From Schistocerca nitens (taxonomy: Eukaryota > Arthropoda > Insecta > Orthoptera > Acrididae), in contig NC_064622.1 in the NCBI RefSeq assembly GCF_023898315.1, positions 359,023,234-359,087,233 on the forward strand: a DNA stretch of 64,000 nt, in the 5' to 3' direction. The position numbers were made by a program, and so were the translations under genes. The stretch's first letter is position 1; each line of letters opens with the position of its first letter. The notes under the pieces were generated by a model. It saw nothing but the letters and a program-made list of their open reading frames with translations, ran no database searches and was not told the origin of the DNA. Shown in pieces: positions 1 through 10,671 of this stretch.

Positions 1-389
1 AAGAGGATATTAAATAATGAGTGGTATACTGGACTTAAAAACTTTCTGCAGAGCAGCTCATACTACTACATTGAAGGATAACTTTGCAAGACTGATAAAA
101 TTATCACATTTTAATGTAATGAATATTGGAACTGTAATATTATAATATTTCATAAAATTAATGGATTCTATTACTTGCAAGTAAATAAAATGTATATCTT
201 TGATTTATTCTACATTCCAGACTCTTTCCTCTGTGGAACAGAATATGACCCACGTAATGTGATCTATAGAATTATTCCTTATTTTGGTTTGTCATTTCTT
301 TACATATATCTGTTGTATATTTTTAAACTTATGTTGTTTGTGCTCTTTTGGGAATTGAGAATTCCTTCAAATACAGCTCTTTATTCCAG
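1..389 (+). other. EIF2B3: Intron of EIF2B3 (5' end outside window)
   Basis: AT-rich sequence running into a polypyrimidine tract and an AG acceptor at 388-389, just before the first recognisable exon. No other coding sequence was recognised. The N-terminal nucleotidyltransferase-like half of eIF2B gamma must lie to the left of the window. Confidence 0.75.
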
Positions 390-511
390 GTCATTCAGCA
401 CACTGAAGGGTGAAGTTATACCTTATATTGTGAAAAAGCAACTAGTAAAGCCGTTATCGCAGACTGCTCCTGATCCAAATGTTTCACTAATTGGAATGGA
501 TGTTAAAAAAG
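390..511 (+). CDS. EIF2B3: eIF2B gamma (EIF2B3), internal exon A
   Basis: eIF2B is the guanine-nucleotide exchange factor that recharges eIF2 with GTP in the cytoplasm during translation initiation. Gamma pairs with epsilon in its catalytic half. This exon encodes STLKGEVIPYIVKKQL, the conserved segment at the end of the nucleotidyltransferase-like domain. The acceptor is the AG at 388-389 and the donor is GTAGTG at 512. This donor leaves one base (G), which joins the AT opening the next exon to make an Asp codon and gives ...VKK-D-IHQF..., matching the Lys-Asp-Ile step of the family. A nearby GTAAGA at 573 looks like a donor, but it would break the phase and drop the protein into stops. The window carries about the last 230 residues of a family protein of roughly 450. 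Confidence 0.9.
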
Positions 512-870
512 GTAGTGTAATGTTTCCTACTATGGCAGGAAATCAATATGATGAAAGTATGCCCTTGCACATGTAAGAACTGGCATGAACATGTAGACCT
601 GTCAATATATTCTGCAGCAAAACTTCCACTACAAGACAGGTAGTTAAATTTCTTGGAGGTAAAGAACATGTACAAATATCAAAATTACTGCAAAATTATG
701 CAACACATTGAATTGTTATCATGTTGCTGTGGTTTGCAGAGATTTAAAAACCGGAGTACTAAAGGAATACAAAATAAATTCGAGGAAGTTTTCACAGAAG
801 TATAGAATATTATGATAAACAATGCCAAACTTCGTTTTTACAGTCAACTCAATTATTGTCTGAACATGGT

Positions 871-872
<2 letters not shown>

Positions 873-907
<35 letters not shown>
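873..907. repeat. (AC)n microsatellite
   Basis: About 17 uninterrupted AC units in the EIF2B3 intron. The Cys-Val-rich open frames over it on the minus strand are products of the repeat. Confidence 0.95.
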
Positions 908-908
<1 letters not shown>

Positions 909-1275
909 GGCAGTAGAGAGCAGCCTATTGCTGCACTCAGAGCAAAAGAAAATTAAACCTGTAGAGAAGTCTAAAATGTAAGTGATGGAAACCAAATAGA
1001 CAGTTTCAGATACATTACAGTCTTGTAACCTCTGATTATGTCTACAAATCTGTTCTGATGAAGGAACCACCCTATCCCACTTTTTCTCTGTTGGCAAGAC
1101 TAAAGTTCCAACCAGAGCAGAATGAAAAGGAGAGGAAATGAAAAACCGCAATCGATTGTCCCATTACTACAGTGGAACATAAACGGCTCCAGTATTCATG
1201 TGGAGGAACTTATGTCTTTAGTGTAGAGAAGACTTTCATGTAAATGTTTTTCAGAGACCAATTTCAACCCTCCAG

Positions 1276-1518
1276 ACCGAGCGAGGTGGCGCAGTGGTTA
1301 GCACACTGGACTCGCGTTCGGGAGGACGACGGTTCAATCCCGCGTCTGGCCATCCTGATTTAGGTTTTCCGTGATTTCCCTAAATCGCTCCAGGCAAATG
1401 CCGGGATGATTCCTTTGAAAGGGCACGGCCGACTTCCTTCCCCGTCCCCTAATCCAATGAGACCGATGACCTCGCTGTTTGGTCTCTTCCCCCAAACAAC
1501 CCAACCCAACCCTCCAGT
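1276..1518 (+). mobile_element. tRNA-derived SINE with 22-bp target-site duplication
   Basis: The head resembles a tRNA gene: a box A-like TGGCGCAGTGG near 1288 and a box B-like GGTTCAATCCC near 1331, ending in CCA. A unique body follows, with a C/A-rich 3' end around CCCAACCCAACC. The copy is flanked by the same 22-bp sequence at 1254-1275 and 1519-1540 (GAGACCAATTT...CCTCCAG), the signature of target-primed LINE-assisted insertion. A minus-strand relative lies at 53166-53393. It would be transcribed by RNA polymerase III from its internal promoter if still active. It is not a functional tRNA, because the body continues past the acceptor-stem position. Confidence 0.9.
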
Positions 1519-2346
1519 GAGACCAATTTCAACCCTCCAGTTAGATGTACTCTGCAAGTCAGTCTCCTTATGTTCTGATTTGAATCAAGATTGAAGCCCC
1601 TTTAAACAAAGAGTATATTTTCTGAACATTCCTAAACCAGAGGACATTTTTCCAGTCCTGTGGTCACCTTACTTGGGAGTATTTCTCCAGAGAGAAATGA
1701 ATGACAAATGATGATGCATTTGTTTTATTGGATGTAAATTTTGTCATTTTTTGTACATGGGAAATATTAATGAACAATTTGCCTTTTCAGTATTCACATT
1801 AAGTTTCCGAATTTTATGACTGTAAAAATCCCTTAAAGCCACAATATAAAAAAGTTCTTAGCTGTTAAGTAATGAAAGCTTGTAATAAAGACAAGTAATG
1901 AAAGCTGTATACCTAAATGTGGGGTGCAGTCAGAGAGAATTCAGAAGGAACCACAGAATTGTCGACTTCAGATCTTCATAAATCACAGGACAGAGTGAGA
2001 AAGGGAAAATACTGGGCAACACAGAAGACTAGAAATTACTTGGAATTAAGGATGACAAATTATATGCAAGGCATAATGTGGGAAATTTCCACGATTCTTG
2101 CACATGAAACTGACAACCAGTAACACAGTGTGCACAACACTCTTTACTTGTGGAATTTGCTGTATACCGTTGCATGTAATACAAATAATAGAGCTATGGC
2201 CGTACTGGACTCTTTTGGTAAAATTGATTATACTGTAAATTATAATAGTATAAACCATATTGATTATAAATATAGCACCATAAAAATTAAACCAGATCAA
2301 TACAGTAACCATATTTCCATAAACTTTCGTACCTTTTTTTTTTTTT

Positions 2347-2350
<4 letters not shown>

Positions 2351-2393
<43 letters not shown>
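2351..2393. repeat. (AC)n microsatellite
   Basis: About 21 AC units immediately after a T-rich run in the EIF2B3 intron. Confidence 0.95.
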
Positions 2394-2395
<2 letters not shown>

Positions 2396-2627
2396 GTTTG
2401 TAATGTATGTCCTGCTGCAAGTGGTCATGTGTTCTGTGTACTGGACTGTGAAACTCAAAAATGTGAATTCATTGGTTAATTCATCATTGTTGTCCTCTGC
2501 ATTCAGGTTAATTATAATTTATTCTTTGTAATTCAAGTTGGATAATTTAAATGAAAAGAAATCATATTTATCAAAGTTTTCTACATGTAAAATATATTCT
2601 ACATTCCTAGATCTCTTCTCTTCCCAG

Positions 2628-2821
2628 ATATCCACCAGTTCTCAGCAGAGGATCAGTTAGTGAATGAAATTCGCAGCATGTCAACTTTCACAGATCATTG
2701 TGGAGACATGCAGCCACCATATCACGCAGACACCATTAGGTGTTATGGTGTTGTAATGTCCAAAGAAACCTTTGGCATGCGAGCCAATACGTTAGCGGGA
2801 TATAGCTTCCTGAATCATAAG
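2628..2821 (+). CDS. EIF2B3: eIF2B gamma (EIF2B3), exon B
   Basis: Acceptor TTCCCAG ends at 2627. The exon opens with two bases that complete an Asp codon and reads IHQFSAEDQLVNEIRSM..., then CYGVVMSKETFGMRANTLAGY, the linker leading into the left-handed beta-helix. It ends in ...NHK at phase 0, with donor GTATAA at 2822. There are no stops over about 64 codons. An upstream CTAG at 2607-2610 could serve as an acceptor but would use the wrong frame. The polypeptide aligns in order with the segment of the family preceding the hexapeptide repeats. Confidence 0.9.
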
Positions 2822-2982
2822 GTATAATTTTGTATGCATTTTTTCAAGTTTTCTTTTTTTGTTTTGTGTTGAAATGGAATGCCACAATCCTTTCAGTCCT
2901 GTTCATTCCACCTAAAACATTCTTCAGTTTTAAGCTGATTGACCCATAATATAACATTAATTGTAATTTTCCATATTTTCAG

Positions 2983-3206
2983 CTAAATACTGTTTGGAAT
3001 TCACTGAATGGAAACTTAAAGATGTTAAGTCCTACCAGCACCATCAAATCAAATCATATTGGGTCAGAGTGTATAGTTGGAGATGCGACGGAGATAGCGG
3101 AGAAAACAACGCTAACAAATTGCATTATTGGTTCAAATTGTGTTGTTCAAACAAAAACAAAGCTTTTTAACTGTATTATAATGAACAATGTCACAATTGA
3201 AGAAGG
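2983..3206 (+). CDS. EIF2B3: eIF2B gamma (EIF2B3), exon C, beta-helix
   Basis: The acceptor TTTTCAG ends at 2982 and the donor GTAAGT starts at 3207. The exon begins in phase 0 and ends in phase 2. The 74 complete codons carry left-handed beta-helix hexapeptide repeats: IKSNHIGSECIVGDATEIAE, then TTLTNCIIGSNCVV, then KLFNCIIMNNVTIEE, each with the spaced aliphatic/Gly pattern. This is the gamma C-terminal domain, which packs on epsilon in eIF2B. The intron that follows is 20.7 kb, against 0.16 kb (2822-2982) and 90 bp for the adjacent introns. Confidence 0.95.
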
Positions 3207-3553
3207 GTAAGTTTTCCTAGTTGTTGTTCTATGAGGGCATGCTGAAAAGTAATGCCACTGAATCTTTTATTCTGTTCTCAACATTGGCTAATGTATGACA
3301 TGTCATGTACACTCCTGGAAATGGAAAAAAGAACACATTGACACCGGTGTGTCAGACCCACCATACCTGCTCCGGACACTGCGAGAGGGCTGTACAAGCA
3401 ATGATCACACGCACGGCACAGCGGACACACCAGGAACCGCGGTGTTGGCCGTCGAATGGCGCTAGCTGCGCAGCATTTGTGCACCGCCGCCGTCAGTGTC
3501 AGCCAGTTTGCCGTGGCATACGGAGCTCCATCGCAGTCTTTAACACTGGTAGC

Positions 3554-4576
3554 ATGCCGCGACAGCGTGGACGTGAACCGTATGTGCAGTTGACGGACTT
3601 TGAGCGAGGGCGTATAGTGGGCATGCGGGAGGCCGGGTGGACGTACCGCCGAATTGCTCAACACGTGGGGCGTGAGGTCTCCACAGTACATCGATGTTGT
3701 CGCCAGTGGTCGGCGGAAGGTGCACGTGCCCATCGACCTGGAACCGGACCGCAGCGACGCACGGATGCACGCCAAGACCGTAGGATCCTACGCAGTGCCG
3801 TAGGGGACCGCACCGCCACTTCCCAGCAAATTAGGGACACTGTTGCTCCTGGGGTATCGGCGAGGACCATTCGCAACCGTCTCCATGAAGCTGGGCTACG
3901 GTCCCGCACACCGTTAGGCCGTCTTCCGCTCACGCCCCAACATCGTGCAGCCCGCCTCCAGTGGTGTCGCGACAGGCGTGAATGGAGGGACGAATGGAGA
4001 CGTGTCGTCTTCAGCGATGAGAGTCGCTTCTGCCTTGGTGCCAATGATGGTCGTATGCGTGTTTGGCGCCGTGCAGGTGAGCGCCACAATCAGGACTGCA
4101 TACGACCGAGGCACACAGGGCCAACACCCGGCATCATGGTGTGGGGAGCGATCTCCTACACTGGCCGTACACCACTGGTGATCGTCGAGGGGACACTGAA
4201 TAGTGCACGGTACATCCAAACCGTCATCGAACCCATCGTTCTACCATTCCTAGACCAGCAAGGGAACTTGCTGTTCCAACAGGACAATGCACGTCCGCAT
4301 GTATCCCGTGCCACCCAACGTGCTCTAGAAGGTGTAAGTCAACTACCCTGGCCAGCAAGATCTCCGGATCTGTCCCCCATTGAGCATGTTTGGGACTGGA
4401 TGAAGCGTCGTCTCACGCGGTCTGCACGTCCAGCACGAACGCTGGTCCAACTGAGGCGCCAGGTGGAAATGGCATGGCAAGCCGTTCCACAGGACTACAT
4501 CCAGCATCTCTACGATCATCTCCATGGGAGAATAGCAGCCTGCATTGCTGCGAAAGGTGGATATACACTGTACTAG
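3554..4576 (+). CDS. Tc1-like transposase
   Basis: A 340-residue DDE transposase that would bind the terminal repeats and cut and paste the element at TA sites. The start is taken at the Met of MPRQRGREPY. The frame stays open upstream to 3305, but that part overlaps the terminal repeat. The N-terminal ~110 residues form paired helix-turn-helix DNA-binding regions (LTDFERGRIVGMREAGWTYR; VSARTIRNRLHEAGL). Catalytic residues seen: first Asp in VFSDESRF, second Asp in FQQDNARPH, Glu in SPDLSPIEHVWD. Only 32 residues separate the second Asp from the Glu, where Tc1 elements usually have 34. Length is normal for the family and no stop or frameshift interrupts it, so activity is possible but unproven. 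Confidence 0.93.
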   Translation: MPRQRGREPYVQLTDFERGRIVGMREAGWTYRRIAQHVGREVSTVHRCCRQWSAEGARAHRPGTGPQRRTDARQDRRILRSAVGDRTATSQQIRDTVAPGVSARTIRNRLHEAGLRSRTPLGRLPLTPQHRAARLQWCRDRREWRDEWRRVVFSDESRFCLGANDGRMRVWRRAGERHNQDCIRPRHTGPTPGIMVWGAISYTGRTPLVIVEGTLNSARYIQTVIEPIVLPFLDQQGNLLFQQDNARPHVSRATQRALEGVSQLPWPARSPDLSPIEHVWDWMKRRLTRSARPARTLVQLRRQVEMAWQAVPQDYIQHLYDHLHGRIAACIAAKGGYTLY

Positions 4577-4668
4577 TGCCGACATTGTGCATGCTCTGTT
4601 GCCTGTGTCTATGTGCCTGTGGTTCTGTCAGTGTGATCATGTGATGTATCTGACCCCGGGAATGTGTC

Positions 4669-4674
4669 AATAAA
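4669..4674 (+). terminator. Polyadenylation signal of the Tc1-like transposase
   Basis: AATAAA about 95 bp after the transposase stop and just inside the right inverted repeat. Confidence 0.6.
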
Positions 4675-5365
4675 GTTTCCCCTTCCTGGGACAATGAATT
4701 CACGGTGTTCTTATTTCAATTTCCAGGAGTGTATATTACTCAGTCAACTTTCCCGTATCACTGGCCCAAGTTGCAACCTTCTGCTGCTAGAGGGCTCCAA
4801 ATTGTAGCATGTAACATGGCAGTGTCGAACATAAATATGTTGTGCGAGAGAAACAGCATGCTGTAATTGAGTTTTGATTTCAAAGAGTTCATTCACACAT
4901 GGAGCACTCACCCCCTTCAGCACAACAATACCAAACCACACATGAGCACTGCAACATCTGCAACAATCCAGTGCCTCAGTTTCACTGCCACTGATCATCC
5001 TTCATACAACCCAATGTGGCGCCATCCAGTTTTCAGCTATTTGTAAAACTTAGAGAACACCTTTGATGACTTCACTTTGATAGTGATGAAGTGTTGCAAG
5101 CAGAGGTGAGACTGAGCCCTCTGACAACAAAGTCAAAAATTCTTCAATGATGGCGTCAATGAACCTGTCTCTCATCAGGAGAAATGTATTTGTCACCAGG
5201 GTGACTATATTGTTTAGAAATAAATATTTAGACATGAAGAATAAAGATATAGAATTTTATCAATGTTGTTTATATAAAAAGCTTTAAGAGTTTTCACACA
5301 AAAGATTTGGAGGCATTACTTTTCAGCACACCGTCGTACATTGTGTGGGGAACCAGGGCCACCTG

Positions 5366-8005
5366 TATGTTGTTGTGTGGTCTTCGGTTGAGAGACGGTT
5401 TTTATGCAGCTCTCCACGCTACTTTACTCTGTGCAAGCTTTTTCATCTCCGAGTAACCACAGCAACCTACATCCTTCTGAATCTGCTTTGTGTTTTCATT
5501 CCTTGGTCTCTCTCTATGGTTTTTATCCTCCACACTTCCCTCCAGTACTAAGATGGTTATCCCTTGATGTCTCCGAATGTTCCCTACCAACCAATCCCTT
5601 CTTCTAGTCAAGTTTTGCCACAAATTCCTCTTCTCCCCAGTTGTATTCAGCACCTGCTCATTATTTACGTTATATACCCATCTAATCTTCAGCATTCTTT
5701 TGTAGCACCACATTTCGAAAGCTTCTTTTCTCTTCTAGTCTAATTATTGATCATCCATGTTTCCCTTCCACATATGGCTACACTCCTTACAAATGCTTTC
5801 AGAAAAGACTTCCTGGCACTAAAATCTATACTCGATGTTAACAAATTTCTTTTCTCCAGAAACATTTTCCTTGCCATAGCCAGTCTACATTTTATATACT
5901 CTCTACTTCAACCATCATCAGTTATTTTACTCCCCTAATAGCAAAACTCATCTACTACTTTTAGTGTCTCATTTCGTAATCCAATTCTCTCACCATCATC
6001 TGATTAAATTCGACTACAGTCCATTATCCTTGTTTATGTTCATCTTATATCCTCCTTTCAAGACACTGTACATTCCATTCAACTGCTCTCCAGGTCCTTT
6101 GCTGTCTCTGACAGAATTACAGTGTTGTCGGCAAACCTCAAAGTTTTTATTTCTTCTCTGTGGATTTTAATTCCTACTCCAAATTTTTCTTTTTTTTCCT
6201 TTACTGCTTTCTCAATATACAGATTGAATAACGTTGGGGAGAGGCTACAACCCTGTCTCACTCCCTTCTCAACAACTGCTTCCTTCTCATGCCCCTTGAC
6301 TCCTATAACTGCCATCTGGCTTCTGTGCAAATTGTAAATAGCCTTTCGCTCCCAGTATTTTACCCCTGTCATTCTCAGAATTTGAAAGAGAGTATTTCCG
6401 TCAACATTGTCAAAAGCGTTCTCCAGGTCTACAGATGCTAGAAATGTAGGTTTGCCATTCCTTGATCTATCTTCTAAGACTGATCTTCCCTGAGGTTAGC
6501 TTCTACTAGTTTTTGCATTTGTTTGTAAAGAGTTTGTGTTAGTATTTTGCAGTCATGTCTTATTAAACTGATAGGTCAGTAATTTTCGTAGCTGTTGACA
6601 GCTGTTTTCTTTGGGATTGGAATTATTATATTCTTCTTGAAGTGTGAGGGTATTTCCCCTGTCTCGTTTATTTTGCTCACCAGATGGTAGTGTTTTGTGA
6701 TGGATGGCTCTCCCAAGGTTATCAATAGTCCTAATGGAATGTTGTTTACTCCTGGGGCCTTTTTTTACTTAGGTCTGTCCGTGCTTTGTCAAATTCTTCA
6801 TGCAGTATCATATCTCCCATTTCATCTTCATCTACATCCTCTTCCATTTCCATAATATTTCTTTCAAGTAAATCACCCTTGTATAGATCCTCTATATACT
6901 CATTCCACCTTCCTGCTTTTCTTTCTTTGCTTAGGACTGGTTTTCCATCCGAGCTGTTGATATTAACACAGGTGGTTTTCTTTTCTCCAAAAGTCTCTTT
7001 AATTTTCCTGTAGGCAGTATTTATCTTACCCCTAGTGATATATGCCTGTACATCCTTACATTTGTCCTCTAGCCATTCTTGCTTAAGCATTTTGCACTTC
7101 CTGTCAGTCTCATTTTTGAGATGTTTGTATTCCTTTTTGCCTGCTTAATTTACTGCATTTTTATATTTTCTCCTTTCATCCATTAAATTCAACATATCTT
7201 CTGTTACCCAAGGATTTCTTTGAGCTGTCATCTTTTTAACTACTTGATCCTCTGCTGCCTTCACTATTTCATCTCACAAAGCTACCCATTCTTCTTCTAC
7301 TGTATTTCTTCCCAATGTACTTGTCAGTCCTTCTCTAATGCTCTCTCTCAAACTCTCTACAACCTCTGGTTCTTTCAGCTTATCCAGGTCTCATCTCCTT
7401 GAATTCCTACATTTTAGAAGTTTCTTAAGTTTTAATCTGCAGTTCATAACCAATAAATTGTGGTCAGAGTCCACATCTGCCACTGTAAATGTCTTACAAT
7501 TTAAAACCTGGTTCCTAGGTCTCTGTCTTACCATTATATATCTGAAACCTTCCAGTGTCTCCAGCCCTCTTCCACATATACAACCTTCTTTTACGATTCT
7601 TAAACCAAGTGTTAGCTATGATTAAATTATACTCTGTGCAAAATTCTACCAGGCGGCTTCCGCTTTCATTCCTTACCCCAGTCCATATTCACCTACTACT
7701 TTTCCTTGTCTACCTGTTCCTACTACTGAATTCCAGTCCCCCTTGACTATTAAATTATTGTCTCCCCTAACTATCTGAATAATTTCCGTTATTGCATCGT
7801 ACATTTCTTCAATCTCTTCATCATCTGTGGAGCTAGTTGGCATATAAACTTGTACTACAGTGGTATGCAAGGGCTTTGTGTCTGTCTTTGCTACAATAAT
7901 GCGTTCAATATGCTGTTCGCAGTAGCTTATCCATGCTCCTATTCTTTTGTTCATTATTAAATCTACTCCTGCATTACCCCTATTTGATTTTGTGTTTGTA
8001 CTGTT
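5366..8005 (-). mobile_element. RTE-type LINE, 5'-truncated copy 1
   Basis: The minus strand reads, from 8005 downward, part of the AP endonuclease (MNKRIGAWISYCEQH; TKPLHTTVVQVYMP; GDWNSVVGTGRQG), a linker, then reverse transcriptase (VRQGCSLSPTLFNLYIEKA; LRFADNTVILSETAKDLE, where the catalytic FADD has become FADN), and the C-terminal end (EMWCYKRMLKIRWV). Frames are broken many times, so the copy is dead. The 3' end near 5366 has the CAACA-rich tail shared with the copies at 17112 and 34711. Truncation near 8005 removes the start of the endonuclease. Confidence 0.85.
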
Positions 8006-8310
8006 GGGTAAAACTGCAGCCTTCAAATAAAGCTATAATCTGCTTAGTAATTAAAAGAGTAATTATGTCATAATTGGAAAGTTATGTTCATTACTTAACT
8101 GATATAATGTAAGTATGAATTGAAAGAGAGCCAATAGAATATTTTTTTTTTAATTTGTTGGATGAAATGTTGATTATACATAACTCTTTATGGTCTGTGA
8201 TATGACATACTCTAATAATTTTCATTGAGCTGCTTTATATGCTTTGAGTATAGCTGTATGAGATGATGCACCAGTGTCCGTACCTAAAAAATATATACCT
8301 TAAGATGAGG

Positions 8311-8548
8311 GAAAGGCAACCACTTACCTATTGTGAATTGATGTGAGGAGCATAATAACAGAAAACAGCATTCACACTAGCTTTCGAGCACTAGTGGCCA
8401 CAGGAGTGCACATTTGGGTGTCTTTGTGGTTGTGTGTGTGTGTGATGGTGTGTGCGGTTGCTGGAAAAAGCTAGTGCAAATGCTGTTTTCTGTTAGTGTG
8501 TTGTTGTGCTTCACATATTGATCTGCTGTAGATGAGTTGTTGCCTTTT
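8311..8548. mobile_element. Foldback element with GT-rich loop
   Basis: Two arms of about 75 bp are inverted copies of each other: AGGCAAC...AACAGAAAACAGCATT...CACTAGC on the left and GCTAGTG...AATGCTGTTTTCTGTT...GTTGCCTT on the right. They surround a loop with TTTCGAG and a short GT run. No coding capacity. The plan resembles the larger foldback at 61020-61735 and the tails of the Penelope-like elements, but common origin is unproven. Confidence 0.65.
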
Positions 8549-9339
8549 CTTTATTTTATGTATTGCTCCATTCAGGAATTTCCAATATTGTTAGATCCTA
8601 ACAAGAGACTATATGGTGGGTCTACTTTACATTGAGCCCTGCCCACACTTTGGTATGTGATTTTCATTAACGATGTTCACCTTGAAAATCATCATGACAT
8701 TGTAAAAGCATGCTGTCAAGGTTCCAAGTACAAATGGTGCCCCACTCCGTATTTTAGGCTTAAACATTTCATAATTGAGCTGCTAAAAGCAGATACCGGA
8801 ATAACGACTGTCTTTGTATCATATTTTGTGCCAGATGGATATGAAGAAATTGAATAAATAAATCTAGGAAAAAACTGGTACATTTCATGGCCACTATGAC
8901 AGAAACGTGTAACAGATAATCGGTAATTCATCTCAGTAACACACTACAGTCATCTAATGGTAAATATTTTGTTCAAAACCAGTTATGGCAAACAACCACA
9001 GCTGACTTAAATATGTCACCTATTTAGTGGTTGCTTACTCTTTCACATATTTTCTTACCATACAGGCATAGTACCTTCATATCGCCAAATTTTTACAATA
9101 TCTTTGGTATATTTAAATGCATTCTGCATTTTCCTTGAGATAGTGCACCACTTATGAACTGTATTGATTTTCAGAAGCAGCTCTGCATGAATAATTTTGA
9201 GAAAGCCATGCTCATGTGCCACAAGGACCAGACACAGGGACAGGGATAGTGTAGTTTAACAGTGTATTCCAGCCATTATAGCTTAATAGTACTAATTAAA
9301 CTATGAGGAACACCTTCTGAGGGGGACTCAAATGATTAA
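8549..9339. other. Intronic sequence, nothing recognised
   Basis: AT-rich intron. A 66-codon + strand frame at 8657-8857 exists, but it has no recognised homolog and no splice-consistent link to EIF2B3, so I do not call it. Confidence 0.5.
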
Positions 9340-10180
9340 TGTTGGGTTCTGTCATCCACCCAACCCACATAATGTCGTGGCCCACATATACATGCAATGT
9401 GGAAGACACAGGTCTGCAACCTGTCTCATGCACTCATCTAACTCATCTTATTCCATTCCCATCACATGCCTGTCGTACTCTATCAAAAGAAGGGTCACCT
9501 GTGAAAGCAGTTATGTTATATACTAGCTCTGTTAGAATTTTTGCACATCTTTTATGTGAGCATGACTATTGTCCAAATGTCCATCCACATGAATGGCCAC
9601 TTGCAAACTGTGGTTAATATCAGAATTGACTACCCAGTGGCAGAACACACTGTTGCACACAATATGATTGACTTCATTGGCTACCTCACAATCAAAACCA
9701 TGGACTCTAGATCTTACCCCTCCCCAGGCTACAGCTTCTACAAATTGTGAAGATGTAAATTGTCCTTACAATGCATCCTTGCACACAGTCATCTTGATTT
9801 CAACATCTGCTATCCCATGTCTCACAAAAACTCCACCTCTGTGGGCTTGCCTCACTTCACTGACTCTGCACTCTCACTTTACTCTCTGCAGTCTCCTTTT
9901 TCATCTATTACATCTCCTCTTCCCAGTCCGCCCGATCACTTTGCTGTGTACCTCATGATATTCCCTCTGCCTGTGCCACAGCAAACTTACTTATCATACA
10001 TTTGTATCCCATGCACTTGCTGTACCTCTCCCTCCCGGCTCTCAGGCAACCTCTGCCACACCAGGCCTTCACTGCCTTCCTGGTTCTGTGTGTGTGTGTT
10101 TTCTACATTAACAATTAGCTCTGAAAATTACCCAAAAGCTTAGCAATGTTTTTGGTGTTTTATATGTGCCTATCATCCAC
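9340..10180 (+). mobile_element. Penelope-like element, degraded 3' fragment
   Basis: The sequence follows the order of the better PLE copies at 31500-33300: the segment before the GIY-YIG domain (CCACCCAACCCACATAATG), a decayed GIY-YIG region (MNGHLQTVVN; PVAEHTVAHN), the C/T-rich stretch after it, and a remnant GT tail followed by the AGCTCTGAAAA/AAAGCTTAG end. No intact frame remains. Confidence 0.65.
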
Positions 10181-10523
10181 TCAAAGCCTTAACTGTGTGG
10201 TGAGGTGTTTACCTTTACTCCAGAATCAGAATTTTATTATCTCATTAAGTTCATACATAAATTATTGATTTACTGTTCAGGAGACTCATCAATATCAATA
10301 ACGTAACTGAGATACACACAATTTGTTAAAAGAAACCTAAAATTCATCTTAATCTACAAACATCATTACAAGTTTATTACATTACTCTACATAGAAATCT
10401 TTATCATCATCTGTATTTAAAATTCCATTACGGAATAATTATTCTTAATAATTTATTTACTGGCCATGAATTCCTTGAATTGGCTTAGGTAGTTCTACTA
10501 TCCAATAGTCAATCTGGAAACCT

Positions 10524-10598
10524 GTGCCAGACTGGGTCTCAAACCCAGGTTTCCCACATATTGTGAGTGGTTGCCTTAACCACTTCGTGAGCGTGCAC
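10524..10598 (-). mobile_element. tRNA-like SINE head, minus strand
   Basis: On the minus strand the sequence reads as a tRNA-like unit with a box A-like segment (GAAGTGGTTAAGG) and a box B-like segment (GGTTTGAGACCC), ending in GGCAC. It faces a second head on the + strand at 10595-10671. The flank to 10457 may be its body. Confidence 0.6.
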
Positions 10599-10671
10599 GG
10601 ATAGCTGAAGTGGTTAGGGTGACTCCTCGCAGTATGCAGGAAATCTGGGTTTGAGTTCCCATCCAGCACAA
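10595..10671 (+). mobile_element. tRNA-like SINE head, plus strand, facing the previous one
   Basis: Box A-like TAGCTGAAGTGGTTAG and box B-like GGTTTGAGTTCCC, followed by CCAGCACAAATTTTCATG, which looks like the start of a SINE body. The two heads share about four bases at the centre and are inverted relatives, so the pair could fold into a hairpin. Not a functional tRNA: the anticodon arm does not pair convincingly. Confidence 0.6.

Larger units (their letters stand above)
3310..4731 (+). mobile_element. Complete Tc1-like DNA transposon
   Basis: A 1422-bp element with terminal inverted repeats of 27 bp that match at 25 positions (CACTCCTGGAAAT... at both ends), flanked by TA at 3308-3309 and 4732-4733. 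It carries one full-length transposase gene and a polyadenylation signal before the right repeat. The two ends and the coding frame are intact, and GC content is clearly higher than in the surrounding AT-rich intron. Both points to a young insertion. It sits inside the left part of the mariner-like MITE. Confidence 0.95.
3232..5336. mobile_element. Short mariner-like element (MITE), split by a Tc1-like insertion
   Basis: The ends form imperfect inverted repeats of about 36 bp sharing TGCTGAAAAGTAATGCC, next to TA at 3230-3231 and 5337-5338, as expected for Tc1/mariner elements. Without the 1.42 kb insert at 3310-4731 the element is about 0.68 kb and has no transposase frame, so it is non-autonomous. 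Its interior contains a degraded minus-strand frame with no recognisable DDE motif. It predates the Tc1-like element inside it. Confidence 0.8.

Noticed and set aside
512-576. Extension of EIF2B3 exon A to the stop at 576 or to the GTAAGA donor at 573
   Set aside because: A 573 donor leaves two bases and breaks the phase with the next exon. The donor at 512 gives the conserved Lys-Asp-Ile join.
849-1151. Minus-strand frames rich in Cys-Val near AC microsatellites (also at 2046, 29866, 60039, 61193)
   Set aside because: Translation of dinucleotide repeats. No conserved motif.
1276-1350. tRNA gene
   Set aside because: It is the head of a SINE: no complete acceptor stem pairing, a body follows, and the unit has a 22-bp target duplication. 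The same applies to 10524-10671, 27620-27702, 57077-57160 and 58320-58420.
3278-3775. Minus-strand frames opposite the Tc1-like transposase (also 3658-4089, 3914-4219)
   Set aside because: Shadows of a GC-rich coding frame on the + strand.
8657-8857. 66-codon frame in the EIF2B3 intron as a possible exon
   Set aside because: No homolog recognised, no splice sites that fit EIF2B3, and the gene is complete without it.
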